In this document: piece after piece, positions 1 through 5,839 of the stretch
How positions within the stretch are numbered: position 1 is the stretch's first letter
Layout: the number at the start of each line of letters is the position of its first letter
Source of the DNA: DASVBJ01 sp036375895
GTDB taxonomy: Bacteria; Actinomycetota; Actinomycetes; JACCUZ01
Direction of reading: 5' to 3'
Assembly: GCA_036375895.1 (NCBI GenBank)
Contig: DASVBJ010000032.1
Coordinates: forward strand, 1 to 14,008
Length of the DNA: 14,008 nucleotides
The notes under the pieces: generated by a model
Seen by the model: only the letters and a program-made list of their open reading frames with translations
What the model was told of the DNA's origin: nothing
Databases searched by the model: none
Translations under genes and position numbers: made by a program

Positions 1-27
1 GCCGCTGATGCCGCTGATGCCGCTGAT
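1..27. repeat. three tandem copies of a 9-bp unit
   Basis: The unit gccgctgat occurs three times back to back, a few bases beyond the stop codon of the minus-strand gene ending at base 33. The repeat touches the window edge, so the copy number may be higher. I cannot tell whether it belongs to a gene outside the window or is intergenic. Confidence 0.8.
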
Positions 28-32
28 GCACG

Positions 33-620
33 CTACGGCGCGACCACCTCGATGGCCAGCCGCTCGCTGGCCTGCTGCTCGACGGGGCCGGCCGGGGTGC
101 AGGTGGCGGAGGTCGCGCCCAGCTCGACCGTGTACGTGCCCGGCTCCGCCCAGGTGTGGGCGAGTCGGTAGCTCCCGGCGAGGGGGGTCGGCGCCGTCGG
201 CACGCCGTCGCAGCGGGCCACCCGCACCGAGCTCGTGCCGAGCCCGTCGCCCCAGTCCACGGTGGAGCCAGTGAAGCGGCCGTCCCCGGCGGCGTAGCGC
301 ACCTCGATGACGACCTCCTGCCCCGCGACGGCCCGGGTCGGCGCGTGGACCGTCAGCCGGAGCGAGCCGGGGCCGGCGGCACCCGCGGTCGGGCGCGACG
401 CGGGCTCGGCGACGAGGGGCTGCTCACCATCGGTCGCCATAGCCGCGATCACGGCTGCGGCGACGCCGGCCAGCAGAACGGCGACGGCAAGAACGCGCCG
501 GCTGGACCACCAAGACCACCTGGACGAGCCGCGACCGGCCGTCGGCTGCGCCGGCATGGCCGTGGACACCACGACGTCCGGCGTCGTGACGACAACCCCT
601 CTGTCCTGCCGTGCGGACAT
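33..620 (-). CDS. single-pass membrane protein with PKD-like extracellular domain
   Basis: The 195-aa product has a cytosolic N-terminus of about 40 residues ending in a Trp/Arg-rich stretch (RWSWWSSRR), then one hydrophobic segment at about 43-62. A Pro/Ala-rich linker leads to a beta-sandwich-like domain at about 86-193. That domain carries VDWGDG (122-126 region) and HTWAEPGTYTV (155-165), the usual signatures of a PKD/immunoglobulin-like fold. Cys137 and Cys174 could form a disulfide outside the cell. The ATG at 620 has a strong GGGGAGGGG just upstream. It lies 75 bp downstream of the STAS gene on the same strand, so co-transcription is possible. PKD domains usually mediate protein or carbohydrate contacts; the specific role here is unknown. 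Confidence 0.75.
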   Translation of the reverse strand: MSARQDRGVVVTTPDVVVSTAMPAQPTAGRGSSRWSWWSSRRVLAVAVLLAGVAAAVIAAMATDGEQPLVAEPASRPTAGAAGPGSLRLTVHAPTRAVAGQEVVIEVRYAAGDGRFTGSTVDWGDGLGTSSVRVARCDGVPTAPTPLAGSYRLAHTWAEPGTYTVELGATSATCTPAGPVEQQASERLAIEVVAP

Positions 621-653
621 TGCCCCTCCCCTGCGCGCAAGGGTAAGGGGGCT

Positions 654-675
654 GACCGCGCGTCCGGGCGCGGTC
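654..675 (-). terminator. GC hairpin between the STAS and PKD genes
   Basis: This is a perfect 8-bp inverted repeat (GACCGCGC and GCGCGGTC) with a 6-nt loop, about 20 bp after the STAS stop codon. There is no T-tract on either side. It could be a U-less actinobacterial terminator, an attenuator separating the two genes, or an mRNA 3'-end stabiliser. The assignment rests only on position and symmetry. Confidence 0.4.
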
Positions 676-695
676 GGAGAAACCGGACGGTCGGG

Positions 696-1079
696 CTAGC
701 GCGCCAGGGACCGGGAGGGCTCGGCGGTGGCCGCCTGGACCGGGCAGCAGAGGTCGACGTCGTCGATGGTCGCCGCGACGTGCAGCCGACGCGTCAGCTG
801 CATGAGGTCGAACACCCGGAGCACCGCGGGCTGGTCAGCCAGGAAGTGCACGGAGCCGCCGAGCAGGCTCTGCCGGTGGAAGATGCGCAGCAGCGTGCCG
901 ACGCCGGTCGAGTCGATGAACGTCACGCCCCGCAGGTCCACGACGAGGCTGTCCGCGCCGCGGTTCACGAGCGCGAGAAGGCAGTCACGCAGCCCGGCGG
1001 CCGTGGCGATGTCGACCTCGCCGGTCAGCTCGACAACCGTGTGACGGCCGACGTGGCGAGGATCGAGAAGGCTGATCAT
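696..1079 (-). CDS. STAS-domain anti-sigma factor antagonist
   Basis: This 127-aa protein is one STAS domain at about 8-108 of the SpoIIAA/RsbV type. The diagnostic segment VVDLRGVTFIDSTGVGTLL contains DSTGV at 56-60, and Ser57 is the expected site phosphorylated by a partner anti-sigma kinase. Known family role: the unphosphorylated antagonist binds the anti-sigma factor kinase and releases a stress sigma factor. The last 18 residues form a short polar tail beyond the domain. The ATG at 1079 follows a GGGGG stretch about 7 nt upstream. No anti-sigma kinase or sigma gene lies in the window, so the partner must be encoded elsewhere. The 240 bp upstream is intergenic, and the neighbour on the other side is divergent. 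Confidence 0.9.
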   Translation of the reverse strand: MISLLDPRHVGRHTVVELTGEVDIATAAGLRDCLLALVNRGADSLVVDLRGVTFIDSTGVGTLLRIFHRQSLLGGSVHFLADQPAVLRVFDLMQLTRRLHVAATIDDVDLCCPVQAATAEPSRSLAR

Positions 1080-1320
1080 GTGCAGCCCCCAGCGGAGTGA
1101 GAGGGAAGAGCGCCACCTGCATCAGCGCTCATCGAGACTATCCCGTGACCCGCGCACAGGGAAGATGCCCGCCGCGACGGTTTTCGCGGAGCGTGACTAC
1201 GGCCGCGGGAAAGGGGATCCGGCGCGGGAACCGGGTTCGGCCTCGGCCTTGACGACGAAATCCGAAGATCCCTTCGCAGCGGGGTTGGCGACCCGGCCGA
1301 CCCGGAGTAGAAACCGAGGC
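1080..1320. other. intergenic region between STAS and the small membrane protein
   Basis: About 240 bp between divergent genes with no convincing coding sequence: codons in the open plus-strand frame here end in A or T much more often than after 1321. It should hold the STAS promoter, but I see no clear -35/-10 pair. A perfect 6-bp stem (CCGCGA/TCGCGG) with a 6-nt loop lies at 1172-1189; its function is unknown. Confidence 0.5.
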
Positions 1321-1527
1321 GTGGCCTCCCCGGCTCCGCAACCCGGACGCGGCCGGCGGCTGCTGGCCGAGTCGATCGAGCTGCAGCACCGGTTCGCGGA
1401 GTCGATGCCGGCACTGCCGGAGCATCGTCGGCGCCCTGCGCTGCACGCTGTCGGCGCCGCGACGGCCGTGCTGCTGGTCGCCGGCGTCGTCCTGCTGGTG
1501 GTGCTGGCGTTCCCGGCCCACTCGTGA
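1321..1527 (+). CDS. small putative tail-anchored membrane protein
   Basis: I do not recognise this 68-aa protein. From the GTG at 1321, only 8 of 68 codons end in A or T, matching real genes nearby, while codons just upstream (agt, aga, cga) do not; this supports the start. The N-terminal 40 residues are basic and partly amphipathic (RRLLAESIELQHRFAESM). A hydrophobic helix at about 43-64 (AVGAATAVLLVAGVVLLVVLAF) is followed by four residues, as in C-tail-anchored proteins. TAGAAA lies 7 nt before the GTG and may be a leaderless -10. The alternative start ATG at 1405 would leave 40 aa. The GNAT gene begins 26 bp downstream. Confidence 0.5.
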   Translation: MASPAPQPGRGRRLLAESIELQHRFAESMPALPEHRRRPALHAVGAATAVLLVAGVVLLVVLAFPAHS

Positions 1528-1540
1528 GGGGTCGGCGCGC

Positions 1541-1546
1541 TACCGT
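1541..1546 (+). promoter_or_regulatory. putative leaderless -10 element for the GNAT gene
   Basis: TACCGT matches the actinobacterial TANNNT -10 form and ends 7 nt before the ATG at 1554, so transcription would start at or next to the first codon. No Shine-Dalgarno sequence precedes the ATG. No clear -35 is visible. Confidence 0.5.
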
Positions 1547-1553
1547 CACCGCC

Positions 1554-2207
1554 ATGTCACACCCTGGCTGGCCGCTGCTCGATCTGCGGCTGTCGACGCC
1601 CGACCTCGAGCTGCGGCCGGCCACCGAGGCCGACCAGCTGGCCCTGGCGGCGCTGCTGCCCGACGACGTCGAGCTCGACCCCGACGCCACGACGTACGCC
1701 GTGGGAGCACGCGACGGCCGGGCAGCCGTCATCCTCCAGGGCTTCTGGAAGGCCCTCGGCACGTGGCGGCCCGACGCGTGGCAGCTCGACCTCGCGGTCC
1801 GCGCGGGCGGCGAGCTGATCGGCGTGCAGACCCTCGAGGGCACCGACTTCCCGCGGCTGCGCACCGTCGACAGCGCGTCCTGGCTGGCGACCGCAGCCCG
1901 GGGGCGGGGCCTGGGCAAGCAGATGCGGCGGGCGGTGCTGGCGCTGGCCTTCGGCCCGCTCCGCGCCGAGGCGGCGGTGACCTCGGCCTGGCGCGACAAC
2001 CACGGCTCGCTGGGTGTCTCCCGGGCGCTGGGCTACCGGCCGAACGGCGAGCGCCGCCACCGGCGCGGTGAGGGCGTCGACACGATGGTGCACCTGCTGC
2101 TGACCCGCTCCGACTGGCTCGCCGGCGGCGGCGCCGACGGCGTGAGGATCACCGGCGTCGAGGCGTGCCTGCCGTTCTTCGGGCTCGCGGCCGAGGTGGC
2201 GCGATGA
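1554..2207 (+). CDS. GNAT-family N-acetyltransferase (RimJ/RimL-like)
   Basis: The 217-aa protein has an N-terminal segment typical of RimJ/RimL-like enzymes (LELRPATEADQLALAALLP, about 18-36). The acetyl-CoA pyrophosphate-binding motif A, RGRGLGKQMR, is at about 116-125. The late motif DNHGSLGVSRALGYRPNG at about 148-165 is where many GNATs have N-x-x-S-x-x-x-x-x-x-G-(F/Y). The acceptor could be a protein N-terminus or a small amine; sequence alone does not say. The ATG at 1554 was preferred over an in-frame start at 1524 because homology-like sequence begins there and a -10-like hexamer sits 7 nt upstream. The stop overlaps the MOSC start as ATGA. The last 28 residues extend beyond the usual fold. 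Confidence 0.85.
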   Translation: MSHPGWPLLDLRLSTPDLELRPATEADQLALAALLPDDVELDPDATTYAVGARDGRAAVILQGFWKALGTWRPDAWQLDLAVRAGGELIGVQTLEGTDFPRLRTVDSASWLATAARGRGLGKQMRRAVLALAFGPLRAEAAVTSAWRDNHGSLGVSRALGYRPNGERRHRRGEGVDTMVHLLLTRSDWLAGGGADGVRITGVEACLPFFGLAAEVAR

Positions 2208-2746
2208 CCGGCACCGTCGAGGCGGTGAGCACCAGCCCGACCCACTCGATGGCCAAGGAGCCGCGGCCCACGGTCCGGCTGCTCACCGGGCTCGGGATCG
2301 AGGGCGACACGCACGCCGGGGTGACGGTGCAGCACCGGTCGCGGGTGCGACGCGACCCGAGCCAGCCCAACCTTCGACAGGTGCACCTGGTCCACGCCGA
2401 GCTGCACGACGAGCTGCGCGAGCGGGGCTTCGCGGTCGCCGCCGGCGAGATGGGTGAGAACGTCACCACCCGCGGCGTGGACCTGCTCGGCCTGCCCACC
2501 GGCACCCTGCTGCACCTCGGCGGCGATGCTGTGGTCGAGGTGACGGGGCTGCGCAACCCGTGCACGCAGCTCGACGGCATCGCCGAAGGGCTGATGAAGG
2601 CGGTGCTCGACCGCGACGCCGACGGCGGGCTGGTGCGCAAGGCCGGGGTCATGGCGGTCGTACGCCGGGGCGGCGACGTGCGTCCCGGCGACACCGTCCG
2701 GGTCGAGCTGCCGCCGCTCCCCCACTGCCCGCTCCAGCCGGTCTGA
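2204..2746 (+). CDS. MOSC-domain protein
   Basis: The 180-aa protein is a stand-alone MOSC domain. Hallmarks are GIEGDTHAG (31-39), GEMGENVTTRGVDLLGLPTG (81-100), a RNPCTQL segment with the conserved Cys120, and the terminal PGDTVRVELP (161-170). MOSC proteins are related to the C-terminal domain of molybdenum cofactor sulfurase; many act in sulfur transfer to, or binding of, Mo cofactor via the conserved cysteine, and relatives such as YiiM reduce N-hydroxylated compounds. The specific substrate is unknown. The start at 2204 shares ATGA with the end of the GNAT gene, so translation is probably coupled. It is transcribed towards RecQ, whose end is 45 bp away, with no obvious terminator hairpin between. 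Confidence 0.85.
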   Translation: MTGTVEAVSTSPTHSMAKEPRPTVRLLTGLGIEGDTHAGVTVQHRSRVRRDPSQPNLRQVHLVHAELHDELRERGFAVAAGEMGENVTTRGVDLLGLPTGTLLHLGGDAVVEVTGLRNPCTQLDGIAEGLMKAVLDRDADGGLVRKAGVMAVVRRGGDVRPGDTVRVELPPLPHCPLQPV

Positions 2747-2791
2747 GCGGCGACGTTCCCTGACCGAACGGGCGGGGCGCCGGAAGCGAGC

Positions 2792-4435
2792 TCAGGCGTG
2801 TCGCAGCAGGCCCTGGTCCAGCACGGCCGCCACGGACAGCGTCTTGTACCCGACCGAGTCGAAGAGCACGGTCACCTGCTCGGGCTCGCAGGACATCACC
2901 AGCCCGGCTCCCCACGACTCGTGCACCACCGCGGCGTTGACCGGGAACGGCACCTCCGCGTCCGGGTCGGGGTCCGGCGCCTGGTCGGGCGCATCCACCC
3001 CTGCCAGGCAGGAGTCGCAGGCCCGGCACGGCGGCGTGTACTCCTCGCCGAAGTAGCCGAGCAGGAACTCACGCCGGCATCCCGTGGTCTCGGCGTAGCC
3101 GCGCATCATGTCGACGCGCGACTGGTCCAGCCTCCGACGGGCCTGCGCGACGGACACCGCCTGCTCGGCGGCCTCGTGCGGGTCGGGCGCTCCGGCGGGT
3201 CGGTCGACCCGACCGTCAGGGGTCCGGACGAGCGCCCCCACCTGCTCGAGCAGGTTGACCAGCCCGGACAGCTTGGTCGCCCCGAACCCGGCCGCCTCCT
3301 TGAGAGCGGTGACCGTGGCCGGGCCGCCGTGCATCGCCATGAGCTTCGCCACCCGCTCGAGATCGATCGGCTTCGGCGTCCCGGACGCGAAGTAGCGGCG
3401 CAGGCCGAGGTCCTCCGGCCGGTAGAACAGCACGGCGACGGACCTGCGCCCGTCGCGTCCGGCCCGACCGATCTCCTGGTAGTAGCTGTCCGGGGAGTCG
3501 GGCACCTGCGCGTGCAGGACGAACCGCACATCTGACTTGTCGATGCCCATGCCGAACGCCGTCGTCGCGGTGATGACGTCCAGCTCGCCGGCCGCGAACC
3601 GTCGGTGCACCTCGTCGCGGCGGCCGGCGGACAGCCCGGCGTGGTACGGCGCCGCGCGCAGGCCGATGTCGGTGAGCTCGGCGGCGTACTGCTCGGCGTC
3701 CTTGCGCGTCCCCGTGTACACGATGCCCGGCTTCGCCTCCCCGGCGGCGCGCAGCACGACGGCCTCGCGCTTCTCGGCGTCGTCGCGGAACCGCAGGACC
3801 TGCAGGTCGATGTTCGGCCGGTCGAAGCCCTGCACGATCACGGCCGGATCGCGCATGCCGAGCGTCGCCACGATCTCCTCCCGCACCGGCGGCGCGGCCG
3901 TCGCGGTGAGCGCGACGACCGTCGGGTGACCGAGCCTCTCGATCACCGGGCCGAGCCGCAGATAGTCGGGCCGGAAGTCGTGGCCCCATGACGAGACGCA
4001 GTGGGCCTCGTCGACGACGAACAGCGAGGGCCGGGCCCGCGCGACCTCGTCGACGACCTCCGGCTTCTGCAGCTGCTCGGGGGTCAGGAAGAGGAACTCG
4101 ATGTCGCCCGCGTGCAGGGCGTCGTACGCCGTGTCGACCTCACGCCGTCCCCGGGTCGAGTCGATGCTTGCGGCTGCGCCGCCCTCGACGCCGAGCAGTG
4201 ACGCGAGCTGGTCCCGCTGCAGCGCGATGAGCGGCGAGACGACGACGGTCGGCCCGTCGACGAGCAGGCCCGCCAGCTGGTAGACGGCCGACTTGCCGCT
4301 GCCGGTCGGCATCACCACCAGGGTGTCGCGGCCGTCGAGCACGGCGGTGACCGCCTCGCGCTGGCCGGGCCGCAGCCCCGACCAGCCGAAGGCGCGCCTG
4401 GCGGTGCGGTGGAGCCGGTCGGCGGGAGACGGCAC
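2792..4435 (-). CDS. recQ: ATP-dependent DNA helicase RecQ (from internal GTG start)
   Basis: Read from the GTG at 4435, this is a complete 547-aa RecQ. It has motif 0 (FGWSGLRPGQREAV, 16-29), Walker A PTGSGKS (43-49), DEAH (142-145), ALTATA (175-180), the motif IV region (GIVYTGTRKDAEQ), motif V and the arginine-finger segment QEIGRAGRDG (320-329). Zinc-binding cysteines are C453, C470, C473 and C476. There is no HRDC domain. Instead residues 501-545 (VVHESWGAGLVMSCEPEQVT and following, with GYKTLS) resemble the Tudor-like barrel at the end of PcrA/UvrD, an arrangement I recall from actinobacterial RecQ. Role: 3'-5' unwinding in recombination and repair. The GTG has a modest GGGG upstream. 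No stop separates it from the MFS frame upstream, so it may also be made as part of a fusion. Confidence 0.88.
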   Translation of the reverse strand: MPSPADRLHRTARRAFGWSGLRPGQREAVTAVLDGRDTLVVMPTGSGKSAVYQLAGLLVDGPTVVVSPLIALQRDQLASLLGVEGGAAASIDSTRGRREVDTAYDALHAGDIEFLFLTPEQLQKPEVVDEVARARPSLFVVDEAHCVSSWGHDFRPDYLRLGPVIERLGHPTVVALTATAAPPVREEIVATLGMRDPAVIVQGFDRPNIDLQVLRFRDDAEKREAVVLRAAGEAKPGIVYTGTRKDAEQYAAELTDIGLRAAPYHAGLSAGRRDEVHRRFAAGELDVITATTAFGMGIDKSDVRFVLHAQVPDSPDSYYQEIGRAGRDGRRSVAVLFYRPEDLGLRRYFASGTPKPIDLERVAKLMAMHGGPATVTALKEAAGFGATKLSGLVNLLEQVGALVRTPDGRVDRPAGAPDPHEAAEQAVSVAQARRRLDQSRVDMMRGYAETTGCRREFLLGYFGEEYTPPCRACDSCLAGVDAPDQAPDPDPDAEVPFPVNAAVVHESWGAGLVMSCEPEQVTVLFDSVGYKTLSVAAVLDQGLLRHA

Positions 4436-5782
4436 GCAGGGACCCCGATTCGGTTGCTGGTGACGGGCTGTTCTCCAGGCCGCGGTCCGGGAAACCTCGC
4501 AGGCCGCAGCGACGCCTTGTCGGCGTCCGCCGCCCCGACCGATCGTCGGGCCGAGCAGCGCGACCGCCGCCAGCGCGGCGAGGCAGATCGTCGCGACCGC
4601 CGAGCAGAGCAGCGCACCGCGGGGGCCGACGGCGGTGACGAGCGGACCGCCGAGCACCGCGCCCAGCGGCACCGCCAGGAGGAGGGCCGCCGCGCGGGCG
4701 GCGAGCACCTGCGGGAGCAGCCCGGCCGGCGCGGACCGTTGGAAGAGCGCCATCGAGACCGCGGGGTAGGGGCCCCACACGAGCCCACCGAACGCCATGC
4801 AGGCCAGCGCGGCACCACCGTCGGCGCCGAGGCCGAGAGGCAGCAGTGCGGCGCCCCAGCCGAGGACGACGCCGATCGTGATCGGCCAGAGCGGCCATCG
4901 GCCGAAGTGGCCCGCAAGCAGGCCGCCGATCACCGCACCGGCGCCGAACGCCGTCCAGTAGGCGCCGAGGGTCGTCGCCGAGCCGCCCAGGTCCTGCGCC
5001 ACGTGCAGGGGCAGCGCCACCTGCACCGGCCCGTACAGAACGAAGAATGCGAACGTCAGCGCCAGCAGGCCGCTCATCGTGCGGTCGCTGCGGATCGCCC
5101 GCCACCCCCGCGCCCGACCCGGCCGGGCGGCAGTCGGCTCGGCCGGCCCGCTCCCCCGCCCGATGGCCGGCACGGCACGCCGGTAGGTCGCCGCGAGCAC
5201 CCCGAAGCTGGCCGCGTCCAGCGCGATGACCGAGGCCGCGCCGTGGGTGGCGCTGAGCGCGCCGGCCAGGGCGGGGCCGGCGATCGCCCCCAGCTCGGCG
5301 AGGCCGGCGACGACCGCGTTGGCGGCGAGGTGGTGCCGCGGCGGCAGCACCTCGGCGAGCAGGGTGAAGCGGCCCGCCGACCCCCAGGTGTGCAGAAGCG
5401 ACGACAACGCGAGCAACCCGACGTACAGGCCGATCGACAGGACGCCCAGCGCGTGGGCCACCGGCACGGCCGCGAGCGCCGAGGCGCGCAGCGTCGCGTC
5501 CCAGCCGGCCAGCTGGGCGCCGCCGCGGCCGCGCAGCGGGCGGGCCAGCAGGAACGCGCCGAGCGCACCGGGCAGCGTGTACGCCGCCACCGCCACGGCC
5601 ACCCACGTGCCCCGGTGGTCCGCCGGCGCGATCTCGATCGCCAGCCAGCTCACCGCCACCGCGCTCATCCCGTCCCCGAGGTAGGAGACGGCGAAGCCCG
5701 GCAGCACGCGCCGCAGGACGGGATGGCTCAGCACCGGCCAGTACGGCGAGCGGCGGAGCGCCCCGCCGGACGATCCCGTCAT
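2792..5782 (-). CDS. MFS transporter whose frame continues into RecQ (996 codons)
   Basis: From the ATG at 5782, residues 1-412 form a 12-TM major facilitator resembling DHA3/EntS-type exporters. Two halves (about 28-200 and 236-411) are joined by a basic loop (about 202-235), and a weak motif-A-like RPLRGRGG lies at 81-88. The substrate is probably a small molecule or drug, but not identifiable. The last helix ends near 411. The frame then runs 38 codons with no stop to the RecQ start at codon 450 and terminates with RecQ. Twelve of the 36 linker codons (414-449) end in A/T, against one of the first 36 RecQ codons, which looks like former spacer DNA. Either this is a true transporter-helicase fusion or the MFS stop was lost recently. 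A three-codon upstream ORF overlaps the start. Confidence 0.7.
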   Translation of the reverse strand: MTGSSGGALRRSPYWPVLSHPVLRRVLPGFAVSYLGDGMSAVAVSWLAIEIAPADHRGTWVAVAVAAYTLPGALGAFLLARPLRGRGGAQLAGWDATLRASALAAVPVAHALGVLSIGLYVGLLALSSLLHTWGSAGRFTLLAEVLPPRHHLAANAVVAGLAELGAIAGPALAGALSATHGAASVIALDAASFGVLAATYRRAVPAIGRGSGPAEPTAARPGRARGWRAIRSDRTMSGLLALTFAFFVLYGPVQVALPLHVAQDLGGSATTLGAYWTAFGAGAVIGGLLAGHFGRWPLWPITIGVVLGWGAALLPLGLGADGGAALACMAFGGLVWGPYPAVSMALFQRSAPAGLLPQVLAARAAALLLAVPLGAVLGGPLVTAVGPRGALLCSAVATICLAALAAVALLGPTIGRGGGRRQGVAAACEVSRTAAWRTARHQQPNRGPCVPSPADRLHRTARRAFGWSGLRPGQREAVTAVLDGRDTLVVMPTGSGKSAVYQLAGLLVDGPTVVVSPLIALQRDQLASLLGVEGGAAASIDSTRGRREVDTAYDALHAGDIEFLFLTPEQLQKPEVVDEVARARPSLFVVDEAHCVSSWGHDFRPDYLRLGPVIERLGHPTVVALTATAAPPVREEIVATLGMRDPAVIVQGFDRPNIDLQVLRFRDDAEKREAVVLRAAGEAKPGIVYTGTRKDAEQYAAELTDIGLRAAPYHAGLSAGRRDEVHRRFAAGELDVITATTAFGMGIDKSDVRFVLHAQVPDSPDSYYQEIGRAGRDGRRSVAVLFYRPEDLGLRRYFASGTPKPIDLERVAKLMAMHGGPATVTALKEAAGFGATKLSGLVNLLEQVGALVRTPDGRVDRPAGAPDPHEAAEQAVSVAQARRRLDQSRVDMMRGYAETTGCRREFLLGYFGEEYTPPCRACDSCLAGVDAPDQAPDPDPDAEVPFPVNAAVVHESWGAGLVMSCEPEQVTVLFDSVGYKTLSVAAVLDQGLLRHA
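4436..4543 (-). other. stop-free linker between MFS and RecQ
   Basis: These 36 codons join the last MFS helix to RecQ. Wobble composition is relaxed compared with both neighbours. Six codons are one change from a stop: CGA at 4522, CAA at 4519, TGG at 4477, AGA at 4474, CAG at 4459 and CAA at 4456. This suggests a spacer that once contained the MFS stop codon. Confidence 0.6.
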
Positions 5783-5804
5783 CGACTCATCGACCCGGCC
5801 CTCC
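5779..5804 (-). promoter_or_regulatory. Shine-Dalgarno and 3-codon upstream ORF overlapping the MFS start
   Basis: GGAGGG (5804-5799) is spaced 8 nt from an ATG at 5790 that encodes only Met-Ser-Arg before TGA (5781-5779). That TGA overlaps the MFS ATG (5782-5780) as ATGA. The same Shine-Dalgarno is 16 nt from the MFS ATG, too far for efficient direct use, so MFS translation may depend on termination-reinitiation. Confidence 0.4.
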
Positions 5805-5831
5805 GAATGTATAGAACGTACAGAATGTATC
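5805..5831. promoter_or_regulatory. triple 9-bp repeat operator in the MFS/antitoxin divergent promoter
   Basis: Three direct 9-bp units lie end to end: GAATGTATA (5805-5813), GAACGTACA (5814-5822) and GAATGTATC (5823-5831), consensus GAAYGTAYM. They form the only AT-rich island nearby. Each contains a TGTA or GTACA element, and TGTA (5808-5811) and TACA (5819-5822) are inverted around a 7-nt centre. YefM/Phd antitoxins are known to autoregulate through TGTACA-type palindromes, so this is a plausible operator for the antitoxin gene that starts 9 bp away. On the minus strand TATACA (5813-5808) could be the -10 for the MFS gene. Confidence 0.55.
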
Positions 5832-5833
5832 AT
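5828..5833 (+). promoter_or_regulatory. putative leaderless -10 for the antitoxin gene
   Basis: TATCAT is close to the TATAAT consensus and ends 6 nt before the ATG at 5840. The third 9-bp repeat overlaps it, so protein bound to the repeats would block this promoter. Confidence 0.5.
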
Positions 5834-5839
5834 CGTCCC

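Noticed and set aside
1288..1316. GTTT ... GGGTCG on the minus strand as a SigB/SigF-type promoter for the STAS gene
   Set aside because: The -10 half is imperfect (GGGTCG, not GGGTAT) and the site is over 200 bp from the start codon; such matches are common in this base composition.
2747..2791. A terminator between the convergent MOSC and RecQ genes
   Set aside because: I found no clear stem-loop or T-tract in these 45 bp.
4409..5839. A long plus-strand open frame running into the antitoxin gene
   Set aside because: The part before 5840 is antisense to the MFS gene and of shadow composition; only the portion from the ATG at 5840 looks like a protein family.
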